Assembly: GCA_022453515.1 (NCBI GenBank)
Contig: JAJNNY010000070.1
Span: 62,001-126,000, forward strand
Reading direction: 5' to 3'
DNA length: 64,000 nt
From: Astrocystis sublimbata
Lineage: Eukaryota > Ascomycota > Sordariomycetes > Xylariales > Xylariaceae
Shown here: positions 1-12,190 of the stretch, piece after piece
Layout of the letters: each line of letters opens with the position of its first letter
Position numbering within the stretch: the stretch's first letter is position 1
Translations under genes and position numbers: made by a program
The notes under the pieces: model-generated
The model's database searches: none
What the model saw: only the letters and a program-made list of their open reading frames with translations
What the model was told of the DNA's origin: nothing

Positions 1-3000
1 TCCAAGCACTTTCGAGCGATTTCGACTTCGACTTCGACCGTTAGATTCGGGTCCACGATGTTTCTAGCTCGTCAAGCTACTGCACTGAACTCGCTGAGAG
101 GGCTCGAGAGGGCTCGAGAGGGTACAGTAGCATGCTACGGTCAGGGTACGGTAGCTATGCCGCGCACTAGCAGAATCTCACTCTGCGTACTGTGGAGAGG
201 GTGGAAGTCTCCGAGAAATCTCCTCTGCTTCGTTGGACACAAGCCCTGTTCAGTTCAGTCTTGGCCTGTGAAACTAGCAAGCCCATGGCGGGTGAGATGC
301 CCATAATGAGGCTCCCCCATACAGTACAAACAGGAGGTACAACGACCTGGACCTGGGCAAGTCGAAGTGGATTCAGAGCTCGACAAAATACGTGCTCGCT
401 TGGTTTTCGCCTTCTACTGTAAGTACTTGTTGAAGTTCTCACTAGTCCACGGACGGCTGGTTGTTGTTGTTGTGCATATTAGTAATCTAGTACATATTGT
501 TTCTGAAGACTTTGTAAGTGAGAGAGAGCTGAGCTGTCAGGCTGGTCTAGGCATATCTACGTTATGCGTGAAAAAGTCCACATGATCATTGGGGTTAGTC
601 GGCCAGGAGTCGGCTGCTTTTCAGATTTGCGGCCGCACCATCTCCCGTCGTCTCTGGTGTACCTACTTAAACTCGCCACTACAAGCAACCTTGCTCTCAA
701 CGAATGCTTATACATGTGCATAGTATTAGTATATACTGCAGGGTCCTATGTGGCGCGATGTACTGATTTACTACCGGCATGTAATAAGTAGTACAGACTA
801 GACAGAGTTGCAAAACTTACCCACAACTTTATTTCGGACAAGTGCATCACATTAAGATCACCACCGCACTCGGCTCGCGTTGCAAAATTAAATTGTTCCC
901 CATACGCTAGTCTCAGACGAGTGCTTGACTGTCGTCGGTTTACTCGTACTTTTCGCATGTGGACTATAATCTCTCCAGGTCTGTACGAGTCTTCAATCGG
1001 ATAGACCCCTGCTTTCTCAGTTCGCGAAGTAATATGTTCCTTTGTAGGTGGCATAGCGGGTGGTTGATATGTACCTTTGACACAAGTAACATTCAACCAA
1101 AATCCGGGGTGCATAATCCATCAAGTATAGCCACATACTGCATACACTGACCAGTACACGTAAGCAGGCATGACTTGTGTTTATGCAATGGGCTGTCGAG
1201 GTTGTGTGGTTGGCGAGTTGGTGTCAAAAGAGCCTGTCAAAACCCATGGCAATGCACCCCTAGTCTTTTCAAGCTACCCTGCCGAGCCTGTCGCCTGCCT
1301 CGCCTGCTATTAAAGAGAACGTGGCGAGCGTGGTAGTGGACGGAGATCGCAAGGTTATGTTTCTTGCATCTTTGTTGATCCCAGCGGGCCCAGGCGACAC
1401 GAGATGAAATCTCCTGTTTAGGTGTCATTAATAGTATATCTTGCAGCAACATGTGGAACGTGAGAACAAGAGTGAAGACAAATGTTTCAACTTACTAGCT
1501 TCATTGGGCCTTTGGTCATACATGCTCGTTATCGCTTCTTGCTGGCTCGCAAGGAAACCAGAAGTACTCTCCTCATTCGCTCGGCGCTTTATAATAAGCC
1601 GCACTACAACCCAACCCCGTCTGTGACTAAGTAATGCCACCCACCCCCACAGGTTATACCTCTGTACGCATAGACGTCAACGTAGCGGGAGGCATCTACA
1701 TACGACCCATCGCCTCTTTTCGGTGTCCTCTCTCGTCATCTGTCGTGTTTTCTGACAAAAGGTACTACCTAAGAGACTACATCTTGCTCCCTGCTCAAGG
1801 TCCCCTTTGACATCGTTTTTGGTGGTCCGTACTGCGACCGGTTCGATTTTGCTTACTACCAGGTAGCAAAACAGCTCCTCCTGCCCGGTCGTAGTGGTAG
1901 ATTGCGAATGGGACGGCTTGCAGGTTTGCAAATGCAGATGTAAGCAATAGCGTGACTGCTGATCCACTATCCTGGTGCTCACTGAATTCACCAATATCCC
2001 TCATACACGTAACATCATGTGGCATATTTAGCTCTACTTTGGCGTCGATCTTGAACGTCTGGAAGTGGTTACCTAGCTCGTCTGTTAGACTTTAGACCTC
2101 GACGCTTTCTCGACACCGCCGGCCTAGCCAATCAACAACTTGGAACTGTTGGTAAAACCTCGAGTGAACCACTGAGGACGGCTTGTTCCGAAAATCTGTT
2201 CCTGTTCGTTCATCTAGAACAATTTACGGGCTAATTTTCCTTGGGGTAGATCTTAAGTGGGAATCTGGGGTAAACGGTGGCCACCTCTCTAACTAAACGA
2301 CTGGAACCGCTTCACAGAACAACTATGATTCTACCTAGTCATTTCGTCTACATGGAGCAATCCGAATGCATAGACTTGAGGGGTTATTCTACCTCAGTTC
2401 CTATGCGGTATTCACCCCTCCTCGCCTCTCAACGGCCTCGATCAGTTGTTGGTCTTGGTTGAGCAAAGGTATAAATGTCGATCACTACAACCTGTTTGGC
2501 TATGGTCGCTTACCTTCCGGGGCCAATTAATGCATAGAGATTCGTTCGCACAGCTGGCGTCCATTATTGGACCATAATCTCTTTGGTTGAGCTGCTTCCG
2601 CCCCACTAGGACGGATGAGCTGATGACTGACCACACAGATGCGGGCGAGTGCCGCATACTCTCGGCACAATGGCCTCGTCAATTTGAAGTTTAGCGAATA
2701 GCCAGCAAGATCGGCGGCACCTTCATACAGCACACCCAGACGTACCAGAGTCGTAGCTCGTGCCTAGCGCCAAAGACTCCATTACGACGTACGCAACGTG
2801 CATAGATTTGAAGTGGACATTGTTGCCAGTGGCACCAATTGACGACCTCACAACTTGGCGATGCTTGTTTTGCATAATAGACATAGACAGTCTGCATGTT
2901 TGTCGTAAACTTGGTCTAGGCTTTACCCAGACACGATGTAGTCGTGATGTTTTGCATTTACCTTCCAGCACCGCCTTACTGAATTTCACGCGCAAGGAAT

Positions 3001-4954
3001 TGCAGTTCTGACACCAACACCAATATTTTGTTGAATCAACAATCAACAAATTTCAAGACTGCGCCCTGTTGCAAAGTGGATATGGTTCACCAGCGTGGTT
3101 TCACTGCATTCGGCTTCTCTAGGAACAGCCAAGCCTTTGTGCCCAGCAACAGTGTCTAGGCATTTCCACTCAGGTTCACAATACACAAAGAGTGTGTCGG
3201 GGATATCATCCTACCTCGAACTCGGCCCGTTAGGGCAACGACTCTGCAAATGGTTTGGGTTGGGGTTGGAAGTTCCCGAATTGGCTTGGGGGAGTACGTT
3301 CTTCCGTGTCAATGTATTTTGCCGCCCTCTTCTACTTGTTTCACGCAGGGCATAACCGCGGAAACACTTGAAAACAATGGTTCAACATATTGCAAATGAC
3401 GCAACAATTACTAGCTAACTATATGGCGTAATGACACATCGTCTATCATTGATGTCCCAAGACCAAACCGAGAACCGTGTGTGGTCTGACCATAAACCCA
3501 GCTGCAGCACTCTCAACTATGAGGCATGTGTCACATGTCTTAGCATGTCCACTGGGGCCCCTGAGCGCGATATGTAGATATATGTCGAAAATCGTTTGTG
3601 CGGCAAGGGGGTCTGAATCGCCCCAACAAATGATGAGGTCGTACTAGATGCGGAATCAAGGTCTTTTCTTCTACAGGGAGGTAATTATCGGCGTACTCGC
3701 ATCGCACCTCACGGCCTATTTGGTATGCTCCAGGCCTTACAATTATCCTGTCTGCGCATCACCAGTAGAATGCTCCACAATCGGGCAGCCACTTGCAGAC
3801 TTCATTTTTTTAACGACTCTGTATATTGTATCGGTGCTCCATCTCCCGCCTCTTTGAAACCGGAGCAATGAAGACGCTGCTTGGAGTCTTTGATTATTAT
3901 TTTATGCGGGGGGATCTTGTCGGCCGAACACAATGATCACAGGAAAGTTTTGTACTTCACGATCACCGTCGATTCCACATGACAGCTGTTTCTCGCCAGT
4001 CACCTAATCTGTTTTGTGCCTGGCAAACATAACCGAAGAAAAACAGGGAGGCTGGCACAGTAGCTCAATATGGAGGGTACTTGAGCGTAGCTGAGGCCAG
4101 CTGTATTTAGTGCAAGAATCCGGGGCTTGGAGTTACATTTAGGTAACTCAGCCTGCCGCTGATGGCCTCGTCTAGATTGTCTGTGTTTTGTACGCCCTTG
4201 TCGCGACTATGATGTGTCAGATGCCATCTTTAAAGTTGTACATCTCACCGTTGGCAAAAGTAGACTATTCGGCCCTACGTAGCTCCTGTATTGACATTTC
4301 GTGGAAATGAGGAAGCGGGGAAAGATGAGAATATGTAAGACCATGAGCCTATCGCGACTCAAAGGGGAGGAGAGAATATGGACGAAAGTCCTGGCTCTAA
4401 GAGTACCAGTAGTCGACGAGCATGATTCAACCTATGTGTGTCTGACCAAGTGAAAATAGATGGTAGCCAACCCCATCATAGAGGTGGTCCAAAATCCAGA
4501 TCATGAGACTTTATGTAAGACTCAATACAAATGCAGAATGTATAGTACGCACTTATCAGCACTATGTTGCATACGCAGATCTGCAGATTCCCATCCTAAG
4601 GTCTTTGATAGCATCAGAGTTTACTCACCTACTTCTATCTTCGCAGAGCTGGTGAAGAAATGAAACATGAAGACAGCTAACTCAAACCACAAGATCGCAA
4701 CAACTTTCAAAATTAGATATCTAGGTACGCTGCCCAAATGCGACAATAATTTTCGGCAAGTATACGCTTTGAATTACTACATGTAGTTTGGAAACGTCAT
4801 TATATGTATATGTAAAAGTTCATCTATATCCTCCGCCTAACATGTTTGCTTTCTCCCTCGTGAATCATGACATACCCTAAAGCGGATGGTAAGAACTCCT
4901 GTCGCAATGCAATCAACCGTCGTGTAAGGTCAAACACTCCTCTCCTCCATTGCT
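1..4954. other. gene-poor stretch, no supportable gene
   Basis: Almost 5 kb with only short, overlapping open frames on both strands (none above about 120 codons) and no recognisable domain, splice-consistent exon chain, tRNA or rRNA. A short direct repeat of gagagggctc units lies near 97-122. The right end is the 3' flank of the separase gene, which is transcribed towards it. It could hold a non-coding RNA or a decayed element, but nothing in the sequence supports either. Confidence 0.6.
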
Positions 4955-7900
4955 TTACTTGCCGATGTAAACCGGGATACCATACACGCAAACCGCTGCA
5001 GCAGTAAGGTATTTAAAACGACAAGCCTCGGTTCTCGCCTTTGCGACCGCCTGTACCAGACTGTTACTGGATTCAGCACTGCCACCCTGTTCCCCCATCT
5101 TGCCCTTCCCCTTCTCATAATTAGTGCCCCCCTTTTTCCTCTGCTGCGCAGTCGCCTTTCCCTTCCTCTTCGCCGCCGCCTTCCCATAGTTTGTATCGTC
5201 TTTCTCCGCGAACGTGCCGCGGGGAAACAGTCCCCAGTCCTCAAAGACGGTGGACGCGAAGCGATCAATATCGCGGTCTGTGACGTCCCATAGCGTTCCC
5301 ACGACGGCCGGCGAGCCTGCCAGCATGTAATCTCGGATTGGGCCGTATGGCTCGAATTGACCGACGTGCGTCAGCGAGGCAGAAGAGCAGCCCATAAGCA
5401 GCGCCACGGCGCGGCACTTGTCGAGTTGCCGGACCGTGCGGCCCCGGATGTATTGCGCGCCGGAGCCGTGGCCGAAGTATAGCATCAGGTCCTTTTCCGT
5501 TAGGGCAGACTTGAATTCGTGCTCGGTCGGCGCTCGCGTCTCGATGCTGTTCCAGGCTGCCGGGAGCGTGGAGAGCGCTTTTCCGAACGTTGCTTGCGTG
5601 TTGGTCAGATCGGCGCCGGGGTTCAGGATATAGGACCCTGAGTTGAGGGATACGTAGTGGCCGCTGTGGTATGAGAATGCTGCGTTGCTGGACGCATCTG
5701 ATTCCTCGGCGGCCTCTTCATGGCGCGGAGGAGGCTTTGCCTCTAGTATGGCGCGGCGTAGATAGTCAAGAGAAGGTACGCGCGAAACGGCGAGGCCCTG
5801 TAGACAGGGTAGTGATTCCCAGGGGAAGACGTGGAGAGACTTGTCGAGAATGAGAATAGTGTGCCTCGTCTGCTGGGTCCTCTTTGTCTCCTTGGCAGCG
5901 ACGTGGTAGGCGTGCAACGCATTCAGTGCGTCAACAACCATAGCGTCAAAGTCAATTTCGTCATATGCATTGGGCTCGCCGTGAAACTGTAGAACATCCA
6001 CAACGAAATACAACAGGTCCGTCAAAGGCTCATATGCCTCGGATTCCGTCACCGTGATGTCCCCCAAGCCGACGAACAGCTCTAAAATCCGCGTGTCAAG
6101 ATTGACCTTGACGACGGCGGGCTTTTTAGTCTTCCTGCCCCTGACTTGGCGCCTAGATGGCAAATGTTTCTCCAGGATTTCGAGAAAAGTCTTTTGGAAT
6201 TTTGCCAAGAGCTCAGGACGCTTACGATGCTGTGAGAATATGCCTTTGAAGCCTCCAAGCCATGTGAGCTCGATATTGTCAAGGAGTTGCTTCAGGTTTT
6301 CATCTAATTCTTCGCGCTCGGCCCACCATTCCGACTTTGCTCCTTTCTGGCTCATATCCCGTGCATCGTGACAGGTGCGATTGGCTTGCTGTATGAGCTC
6401 AAGTAGCTCAGATCGTCCCTGGGGAAAATCGAACACTTCGTTGTCGGCATCCCTTGAACAAGCTCGGTCAAGAGGCAGGCGCAGCGCAAAAGGACTGGAT
6501 CCTGCTGTAAGTTTGGTAATACACAACTCGTTCTTGTTCTCATTCAACGATAGGGAAACGACGTTCCAAGTGTTGGGAATGATATCCACATATTCTCTCT
6601 GAAATCGATCCATATCACCGGTGAAACCAAGGCTGGACCTTCTAGCACTGGCACTATCCAAGACCATGGGCCAAGCGCCTTTGGTGTCCTTCGCCGAATC
6701 GCAGTGATTGGCTTTCCGCTCACGACGCCAGGTCAGGTTGCGCGCCAGTTCAATAGAGCAAGTGGCGTATGCGGGATGACCTGCGCGGTTGTATGATGAG
6801 CTTGTGTTTGCAAGCAAGACCACTACGTTCTGCAAGGCGGCAGCGATACGGTGAACCAAGAATCCGTTCCCATTACGCGTTGCTATCGCGTGAGCTTCCA
6901 ATAAATGATCTTGAGCATCATGCAAGTTGTCCACGAATTCTCTTGTTTCTTGTGCGGTTGAGCGAGGCTTGCGCGCTGGCGAGGCCTGGACAGTGAGCAT
7001 CTGTCTATGCGGAACTTTGTCCCTAATAGCCATAGCGACTGAAGGAAACGAGAGGGTGGAGTCTTGAATGAAGGAGAAGACCGAGTCGCTGCCCATTTGG
7101 GTTAGGCTTTGGCCCATGAGACTGATACCAAGTAGAAAGTGCTGTTGAGATAGATCTGAGGAGAGACTTGAAAGCTGAGCTGCCCTTCGGAGCGCTGCGA
7201 TAGCTGTGGCCCAGTCTTGTTGCCTGACTAAAGCTAGAGATTGTGAAAGGAGGAGTGATGCCTTTAATGATTTTAGCTGTGCATCCTGTATGCAGGCTGG
7301 TGTGGCTACTTTCGGCGACGTAGCCTTGCTCACAGCTGGATTCTTCCTAGCTCCTGTTCTTCTCGGTGCTGCCGTTGGTGTCCTTCGTACAGGTCTCGAT
7401 GATTTTGGGTTACCGATGGCACTTTGTTTTGGACCGCTTTCTAAGTCGTCTGCGACCTTGTCTACTCCCTGGACAGTCTTTTGTTGTAAAATATGGAGCA
7501 TTGTTTCGGCACTTGTCAAGAGCAACGACTCATCGTCTGCTTCTCCAGCTTGTTGATAGATGGACGCAGCTTTGCATAAAGCTGTGACTACTTGAGAAGT
7601 TGGCTCTGCGGAGAGCAATACCGGTCTGATGTCTTTTACTAAGACTAACGATTTCGCTGTGTTTTCAGCCATCAACGACACCGATGCCAAGTATGTGGTA
7701 GCTTGTGCCAGATAACTCGGGGAGCCCATACTTCGGGCGATCTTCTCAGCTTGTTCGGCATAGTAGAGGGTTTCTTGGTACATGCCAAGGTGCTCGTAAG
7801 TCGAGGAAAGTTGAAGGGTGAACCGGTATAGTGGATAGACTAAAGCCCAGAACGACGGCCCTGTAATTGCTCTTGTAATGTCAATACCAGACATGCGAGA

Positions 7901-10900
7901 GCTATCCAGGCTAGAGTCATCTTCTGTCGGCTCCGATTGTGACAAATCCCCGGCGCTGATGTCAGCTAAAGAGGACCTGGTTTGCTCCAGTTGTGACCAG
8001 TCATGGAACAAGATCTTGACAGAAGTCTTGGCCAGTTTCAGAGCACGATGGTTTTCACCCCTCTCTAGGTACAGACATGATGCGAGAAATGATGCGTATG
8101 CGATGGCGATCTTGCGATTGAGCTGCGAATTTCTTTTTCGGGTTTGGTTGGAAGGAATGGCCGCTGCCTTCCGAGCGTCTTCCAAGTGTTTCTCGGCCTC
8201 GTCGAACTTTCCAACAGCAAGGTAGTATTCTACCTCACATAGGTGAAAATGCGACGATATGTCATCAGGCATCTCTGATAGGGTGACTCTGTCCATAATA
8301 GCTTGTAAAGCCTTTTCGGCGTTGGTGGATTGGCCAAGACTTAGGTATTGGAGGGAGAGGCTGGCGCTCTGCAGTACATGTGACTCAACGTTGTCATCGA
8401 TGGTCAATTGAGAAACCATAGTTGAGAGTTCAACGATTTCTGTTAGCAGGTTCTGTTGACCTTGCATCCTCGCAAGATCCCCCAGGGATTGAAGGGTCTG
8501 AAGAAGTTGTTGCGAATCATCGATATAGTCCGCCAGATCGTTGCTCGATTGACAGCTACCTGCCACCGACTTCCAAGCAGTTATCGCCCGCTGAATATCG
8601 GAGGGTTTGAGCTCACCGTAAGTCATTGCCATGATGCACGTCGCAGACTGGCGTAAATGAGGGACATAGCGTGCGAGGCCGGAATCATCTATGCACCCGT
8701 CTTCAAGCTTCGCCAAAGTTGCCTCGACATCTGTTCGTAGTTGATCTATCTGAGTCCGAGAGTCTAAGCTAGTGGCGAGCATAATGAGCAACGACCGAAG
8801 ACGCCGAACGGGATGTTGACCGGAAGAATGCAATTGTAGAAGATGATCGATAACTGGATTCGTTAAGTCTACCTTGGACTGATTGTAATTATCGTTTGTG
8901 AGGATGAAGTGGAGATCGTGCTCCAATGCAGTCGCCTTATCTTCACCTGTGAGCAACCAACTCCAATCATTCGGTCTTCGCTCGAGTTTTGCTAGATTGC
9001 AGACTGTGCGAGAGAGCAACTCTGCTTCAGCACTGATCTTCCACGAATTCCTAACTGATCGTGAGGCTAGACTGTCCGTGATCGCCTTGACTGTATCGCA
9101 ACGAACCAAGTGATCTCTTATTTGGCGAAGTGCTTCGATGGCGTCGTCCCTCCGATTGGAAGCCTTGCACAACTCCACAAACGCCTCCCATTTTCTAAAG
9201 AGCCTTGCTTGCGCCTGTACAGATTCTGACTGATCCTTGATACTGTCGATCGACCTCTTGAGAGCTCGGAGCAAGGCGACTTCAGTATCCTTGGTTGTAG
9301 ACTTGGAAAGTACTAAGTGTTGTAGATAGTATATGTGGGAAATTTTGACGTGATATGAGGCGGGTGCATTAGTGCAAGAAGACGCTCCAAGATTTCCCAT
9401 GTTTTCCAACAATGCCAGGCTATCCTGGAGCATGGGGTCGGTGGTTTCCCATACGAAGCTGCCATCATCCAATTGAGCTTTCGTGAACATCAGAGCCGTT
9501 TCGAGTATCTGATGCAAATATTTGGATAGTAATTGACGGCGCTGCTCGAATCGAAGGAGGTCCTTAGTGGCGCCCTTTGCAGCTGGAACTTTGCCTAACC
9601 ATCGGAACGCGAAACGAGGTAGTTGAATAATGACTCTACCAAGTAGCTCTCGGCATTTGCGTTCTTGGCCCTTAGCGCACGCAGCCTCCTTCATGACAAT
9701 CTTGAAAGCAACCTTTCGAAGAAGGCAAAGGCTCACGAGAAGATCATCCAGTTCCGTGATGCTGCCGCTTAGAGGGCCCTGGATACCATCCAGCACCTGT
9801 ATGATGAGGCTTTCATCTGCCTCTGAAGGGTCGTCGAGGGATAAGGCAAGAAGCTGAGCAGTAACCGCGCAGAATTTCGCAGGAGATCCGTCGTCTGGCT
9901 TGATAAGACCTTTCCACTTCAAGGTCCATTTCTTGACCTCCGTTGCATTCCCGCCTTCATGGAAGCTCCTGCCCAGGAGCTGATATATATCAGGCAAAGA
10001 TGATTGGGACGAATGCGAGACCTGTGAACTCAAGGCGCCCAATTTGCCCCATACTTGATTGAAAGCGGTTGCAAGCTTTGGACTGTGCTCGGGCGAGGCT
10101 CTTCTCGAGAAAGCCTCCAGACACCTGAAGAATGGCTTCAGTATCTCCTTATCAACGTCGCCTTTATGACCAGAGACCTTCCAGGACTCCAGCCGGGCGA
10201 TAAGCCCTATTGTCTGTACGTCTAGTGATGTCTCAGGAGAGGGACTGAGCCTCGGCTCCAAAGCAACTCTATCGTCTTTCGAAGCCAAGCTCGGAGTCAG
10301 AGAAAGAAGGGTCTGGGACAGACTTTCAAATTGTCTTGCGATCTTCACGCAATCCGGGGTTTTGCTCTGAGCTAGGGAAAGAAGTAAGTTCAATGGCGAC
10401 GACGAGTTAGCAGGTTGTATAAAAGGCAGTATAGCATCAAGGTGCACGGTTTTGTTCATCTCGTGGAGAATTCGAAGGGCAAATAGTTGGGCTGTGACGA
10501 TGAACCCAATAACAAGCTCCGGATAAGGTCCGGGCGGGTAGTCCAAAAGGTCCGAGAGTGCCTTTGGTGGTATAGCAACAGGCTTTTGCGCGTCGCCCTT
10601 CTTATTCCCATTTCCAGCAGCCATAGAATCTAGCCGCCTCTTCAATATCCGTAGTTCCTTGACCGCGTGATCGAACAATTTCAATGCAATAAGCTTGCCT
10701 ATCAGAGATGACATGCCAGATTCGAGTTGGAGGTCGGGAAGAACAACGGCACCAGAAGCCTGCAGGCTACGGAGTGTTGCGAAAGCGACTCGGGCGCATT
10801 CCACAAGAGCTAAGCAGCCGGTCGAGGCAGGGGCTGTCGTGAGCAAGCCTGCTTTCGCTATGAGAGGTGTGGACTCGACCCTATTAAGTGATCGCGGCTG

Positions 10901-11341
10901 TAGAGGAGTGGTCGGGACCGAGGCTGATCTTCGAAGGTATGTCGGGGGGCCAGGCTTGGTCGCGTCGTGCTTCGTCGGCGATCGTCGTGGGTTCGAGGGC
11001 TGCGGCGTCTTTGCCGCTTCTCCCAAGGCTTTCAGCGAAGCGTTGACAACCTGTGTCGCAAGCACTGCCTTCTCCTTTGGACTTAGGTCTACGGCGCCGT
11101 TGCGCGAATCATCCGCACCTTTGGCCGGCTTCCTCGTCGTCGAAGCTTTGGATTTGCCACTGGCTTGTTGGGTGGTCTTGCGTTGGGGTTTGGCAGAAGG
11201 GTTGGAGGTGGAGGATTCATCGTTGTTTTCTTGTCTGCCTTGGAGAAGCTCTTTCAACGAAGCAGAGGTTGCTGGAGTGCATGTCGACACGGATGCGACA
11301 GCCGACCGAATAGCATCGGCCTGGGAGGCGGTGGAAGCCAT
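4955..11341 (-). CDS. ESP1: separase (peptidase C50), Esp1/Cut1/BimB family
   Basis: Uninterrupted 2128-codon frame encoding the caspase-fold protease that cleaves the cohesin kleisin at anaphase onset, held inactive by securin until APC/C acts. The C-terminal catalytic domain is clear: the His motif YFGHGSGAQ (His about residue 1958) and the Cys motif LLMGCSSASL (Cys about 1985), followed by the conserved GSPAVVGTLWDVTDRDIDRF block and a closing FKYLTAAAVCVYGIPVY segment. Residues 1-1500 are helical superhelix-like repeats with a Ser/Pro/Lys-rich N-terminal tail, as in other fungal separases, and the length fits (about 1900-2200). A Lys/Gly-rich insertion at about 2045-2090 separates the catalytic core from the last helix. 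The start MASTASQADA is the first in-frame ATG, and the TAA-type stop follows VYIGK. Confidence 0.96.
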   Translation of the reverse strand: MASTASQADAIRSAVASVSTCTPATSASLKELLQGRQENNDESSTSNPSAKPQRKTTQQASGKSKASTTRKPAKGADDSRNGAVDLSPKEKAVLATQVVNASLKALGEAAKTPQPSNPRRSPTKHDATKPGPPTYLRRSASVPTTPLQPRSLNRVESTPLIAKAGLLTTAPASTGCLALVECARVAFATLRSLQASGAVVLPDLQLESGMSSLIGKLIALKLFDHAVKELRILKRRLDSMAAGNGNKKGDAQKPVAIPPKALSDLLDYPPGPYPELVIGFIVTAQLFALRILHEMNKTVHLDAILPFIQPANSSSPLNLLLSLAQSKTPDCVKIARQFESLSQTLLSLTPSLASKDDRVALEPRLSPSPETSLDVQTIGLIARLESWKVSGHKGDVDKEILKPFFRCLEAFSRRASPEHSPKLATAFNQVWGKLGALSSQVSHSSQSSLPDIYQLLGRSFHEGGNATEVKKWTLKWKGLIKPDDGSPAKFCAVTAQLLALSLDDPSEADESLIIQVLDGIQGPLSGSITELDDLLVSLCLLRKVAFKIVMKEAACAKGQERKCRELLGRVIIQLPRFAFRWLGKVPAAKGATKDLLRFEQRRQLLSKYLHQILETALMFTKAQLDDGSFVWETTDPMLQDSLALLENMGNLGASSCTNAPASYHVKISHIYYLQHLVLSKSTTKDTEVALLRALKRSIDSIKDQSESVQAQARLFRKWEAFVELCKASNRRDDAIEALRQIRDHLVRCDTVKAITDSLASRSVRNSWKISAEAELLSRTVCNLAKLERRPNDWSWLLTGEDKATALEHDLHFILTNDNYNQSKVDLTNPVIDHLLQLHSSGQHPVRRLRSLLIMLATSLDSRTQIDQLRTDVEATLAKLEDGCIDDSGLARYVPHLRQSATCIMAMTYGELKPSDIQRAITAWKSVAGSCQSSNDLADYIDDSQQLLQTLQSLGDLARMQGQQNLLTEIVELSTMVSQLTIDDNVESHVLQSASLSLQYLSLGQSTNAEKALQAIMDRVTLSEMPDDISSHFHLCEVEYYLAVGKFDEAEKHLEDARKAAAIPSNQTRKRNSQLNRKIAIAYASFLASCLYLERGENHRALKLAKTSVKILFHDWSQLEQTRSSLADISAGDLSQSEPTEDDSSLDSSRMSGIDITRAITGPSFWALVYPLYRFTLQLSSTYEHLGMYQETLYYAEQAEKIARSMGSPSYLAQATTYLASVSLMAENTAKSLVLVKDIRPVLLSAEPTSQVVTALCKAASIYQQAGEADDESLLLTSAETMLHILQQKTVQGVDKVADDLESGPKQSAIGNPKSSRPVRRTPTAAPRRTGARKNPAVSKATSPKVATPACIQDAQLKSLKASLLLSQSLALVRQQDWATAIAALRRAAQLSSLSSDLSQQHFLLGISLMGQSLTQMGSDSVFSFIQDSTLSFPSVAMAIRDKVPHRQMLTVQASPARKPRSTAQETREFVDNLHDAQDHLLEAHAIATRNGNGFLVHRIAAALQNVVVLLANTSSSYNRAGHPAYATCSIELARNLTWRRERKANHCDSAKDTKGAWPMVLDSASARRSSLGFTGDMDRFQREYVDIIPNTWNVVSLSLNENKNELCITKLTAGSSPFALRLPLDRACSRDADNEVFDFPQGRSELLELIQQANRTCHDARDMSQKGAKSEWWAEREELDENLKQLLDNIELTWLGGFKGIFSQHRKRPELLAKFQKTFLEILEKHLPSRRQVRGRKTKKPAVVKVNLDTRILELFVGLGDITVTESEAYEPLTDLLYFVVDVLQFHGEPNAYDEIDFDAMVVDALNALHAYHVAAKETKRTQQTRHTILILDKSLHVFPWESLPCLQGLAVSRVPSLDYLRRAILEAKPPPRHEEAAEESDASSNAAFSYHSGHYVSLNSGSYILNPGADLTNTQATFGKALSTLPAAWNSIETRAPTEHEFKSALTEKDLMLYFGHGSGAQYIRGRTVRQLDKCRAVALLMGCSSASLTHVGQFEPYGPIRDYMLAGSPAVVGTLWDVTDRDIDRFASTVFEDWGLFPRGTFAEKDDTNYGKAAAKRKGKATAQQRKKGGTNYEKGKGKMGEQGGSAESSNSLVQAVAKARTEACRFKYLTAAAVCVYGIPVYIGK

Positions 11342-12190
11342 ATGCTAGGTCCACGTAGGTATATGCGTATGCGTGCGTGTATGTGTATGAGTGCGAGGAT
11401 CGTTCGCGTTGGCTCTTGTAAACATGTCGTCGTGATGGGCAAAAGGACTGCAAATACAGATTTCACAACGCCATGTTCATGAAGCAAATTAGCAATCAAC
11501 TAAACATACCCAGCCAGGCGCAGCACTGCTTGCAAGTTGCAAGAGAACGGTTGATATAGCAGTGTGTACGTAGGTAGGGTCAATGGTCACACCCAATCTG
11601 GCTCAGGTCTTCAGGGTTGTTTGTCGAGATGAGCTAACTAACGCCTTGCGCATGACAAGCCGACCAGACCGCATCTAGCTTGTGGAGTCGCAAGTTTATT
11701 GTATTAAGGTTATTTATCCCAGAGTGGCTAGTCCCGGTTGACCCGGCAACGAATGCGCGACCCCACACTTTCAGCTAAGCTCCAGAGCACACTGCACACA
11801 GAGAGATGGAAGGAGCAGTGACAAGAACAAGGGAAGGCCTCGGCACACTACGACTGCCCAGTCTCTAGGCGACTCTCGCACTGATGCTTGTAGGCACGCA
11901 TACTGTACACCCTCGACACCTCGACACCTAGCCCTTACACCCAGTACGAGTACATCTTTTTGATCGACCACCCCACCGAGCCCACCTACCTATGTAGCGC
12001 GAGCCTAGCGAGCCTAGGTAGGTTCATCTGATTAAATCAACGACTTCTCCACCAGTCCATTTCATCGCCAACATCCCGTGCATCTTTCTATTGAAGCGAC
12101 GATCAGCTCGCAATCCAATTAATCAGTCTTGGTGTGTCGTGAGGACAGCTAAGTGATCGTCACAACTGAAGAATCAGCTACCATTCCTGG
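11342..12190. other. divergent promoter region between separase and the 12191 gene
   Basis: About 850 bp between two divergently read start codons. It contains a GT/GTAT-rich run at about 11355-11395 next to the separase ATG and one copy of the dispersed motif cctaggtaggtt at about 12013. No coding frame is supportable here. Confidence 0.5.

Noticed and set aside
1690..1720. 5S-rRNA-like acatacgacc start
   Set aside because: Only the first ten bases resemble fungal 5S rRNA; the expected continuation is absent.
10695..11348. 217-codon plus-strand frame over the separase N-terminus
   Set aside because: It is a mirror frame of the Ser/Ala/Lys-rich separase coding strand. Separase is unambiguous there and the frame shows no domain.
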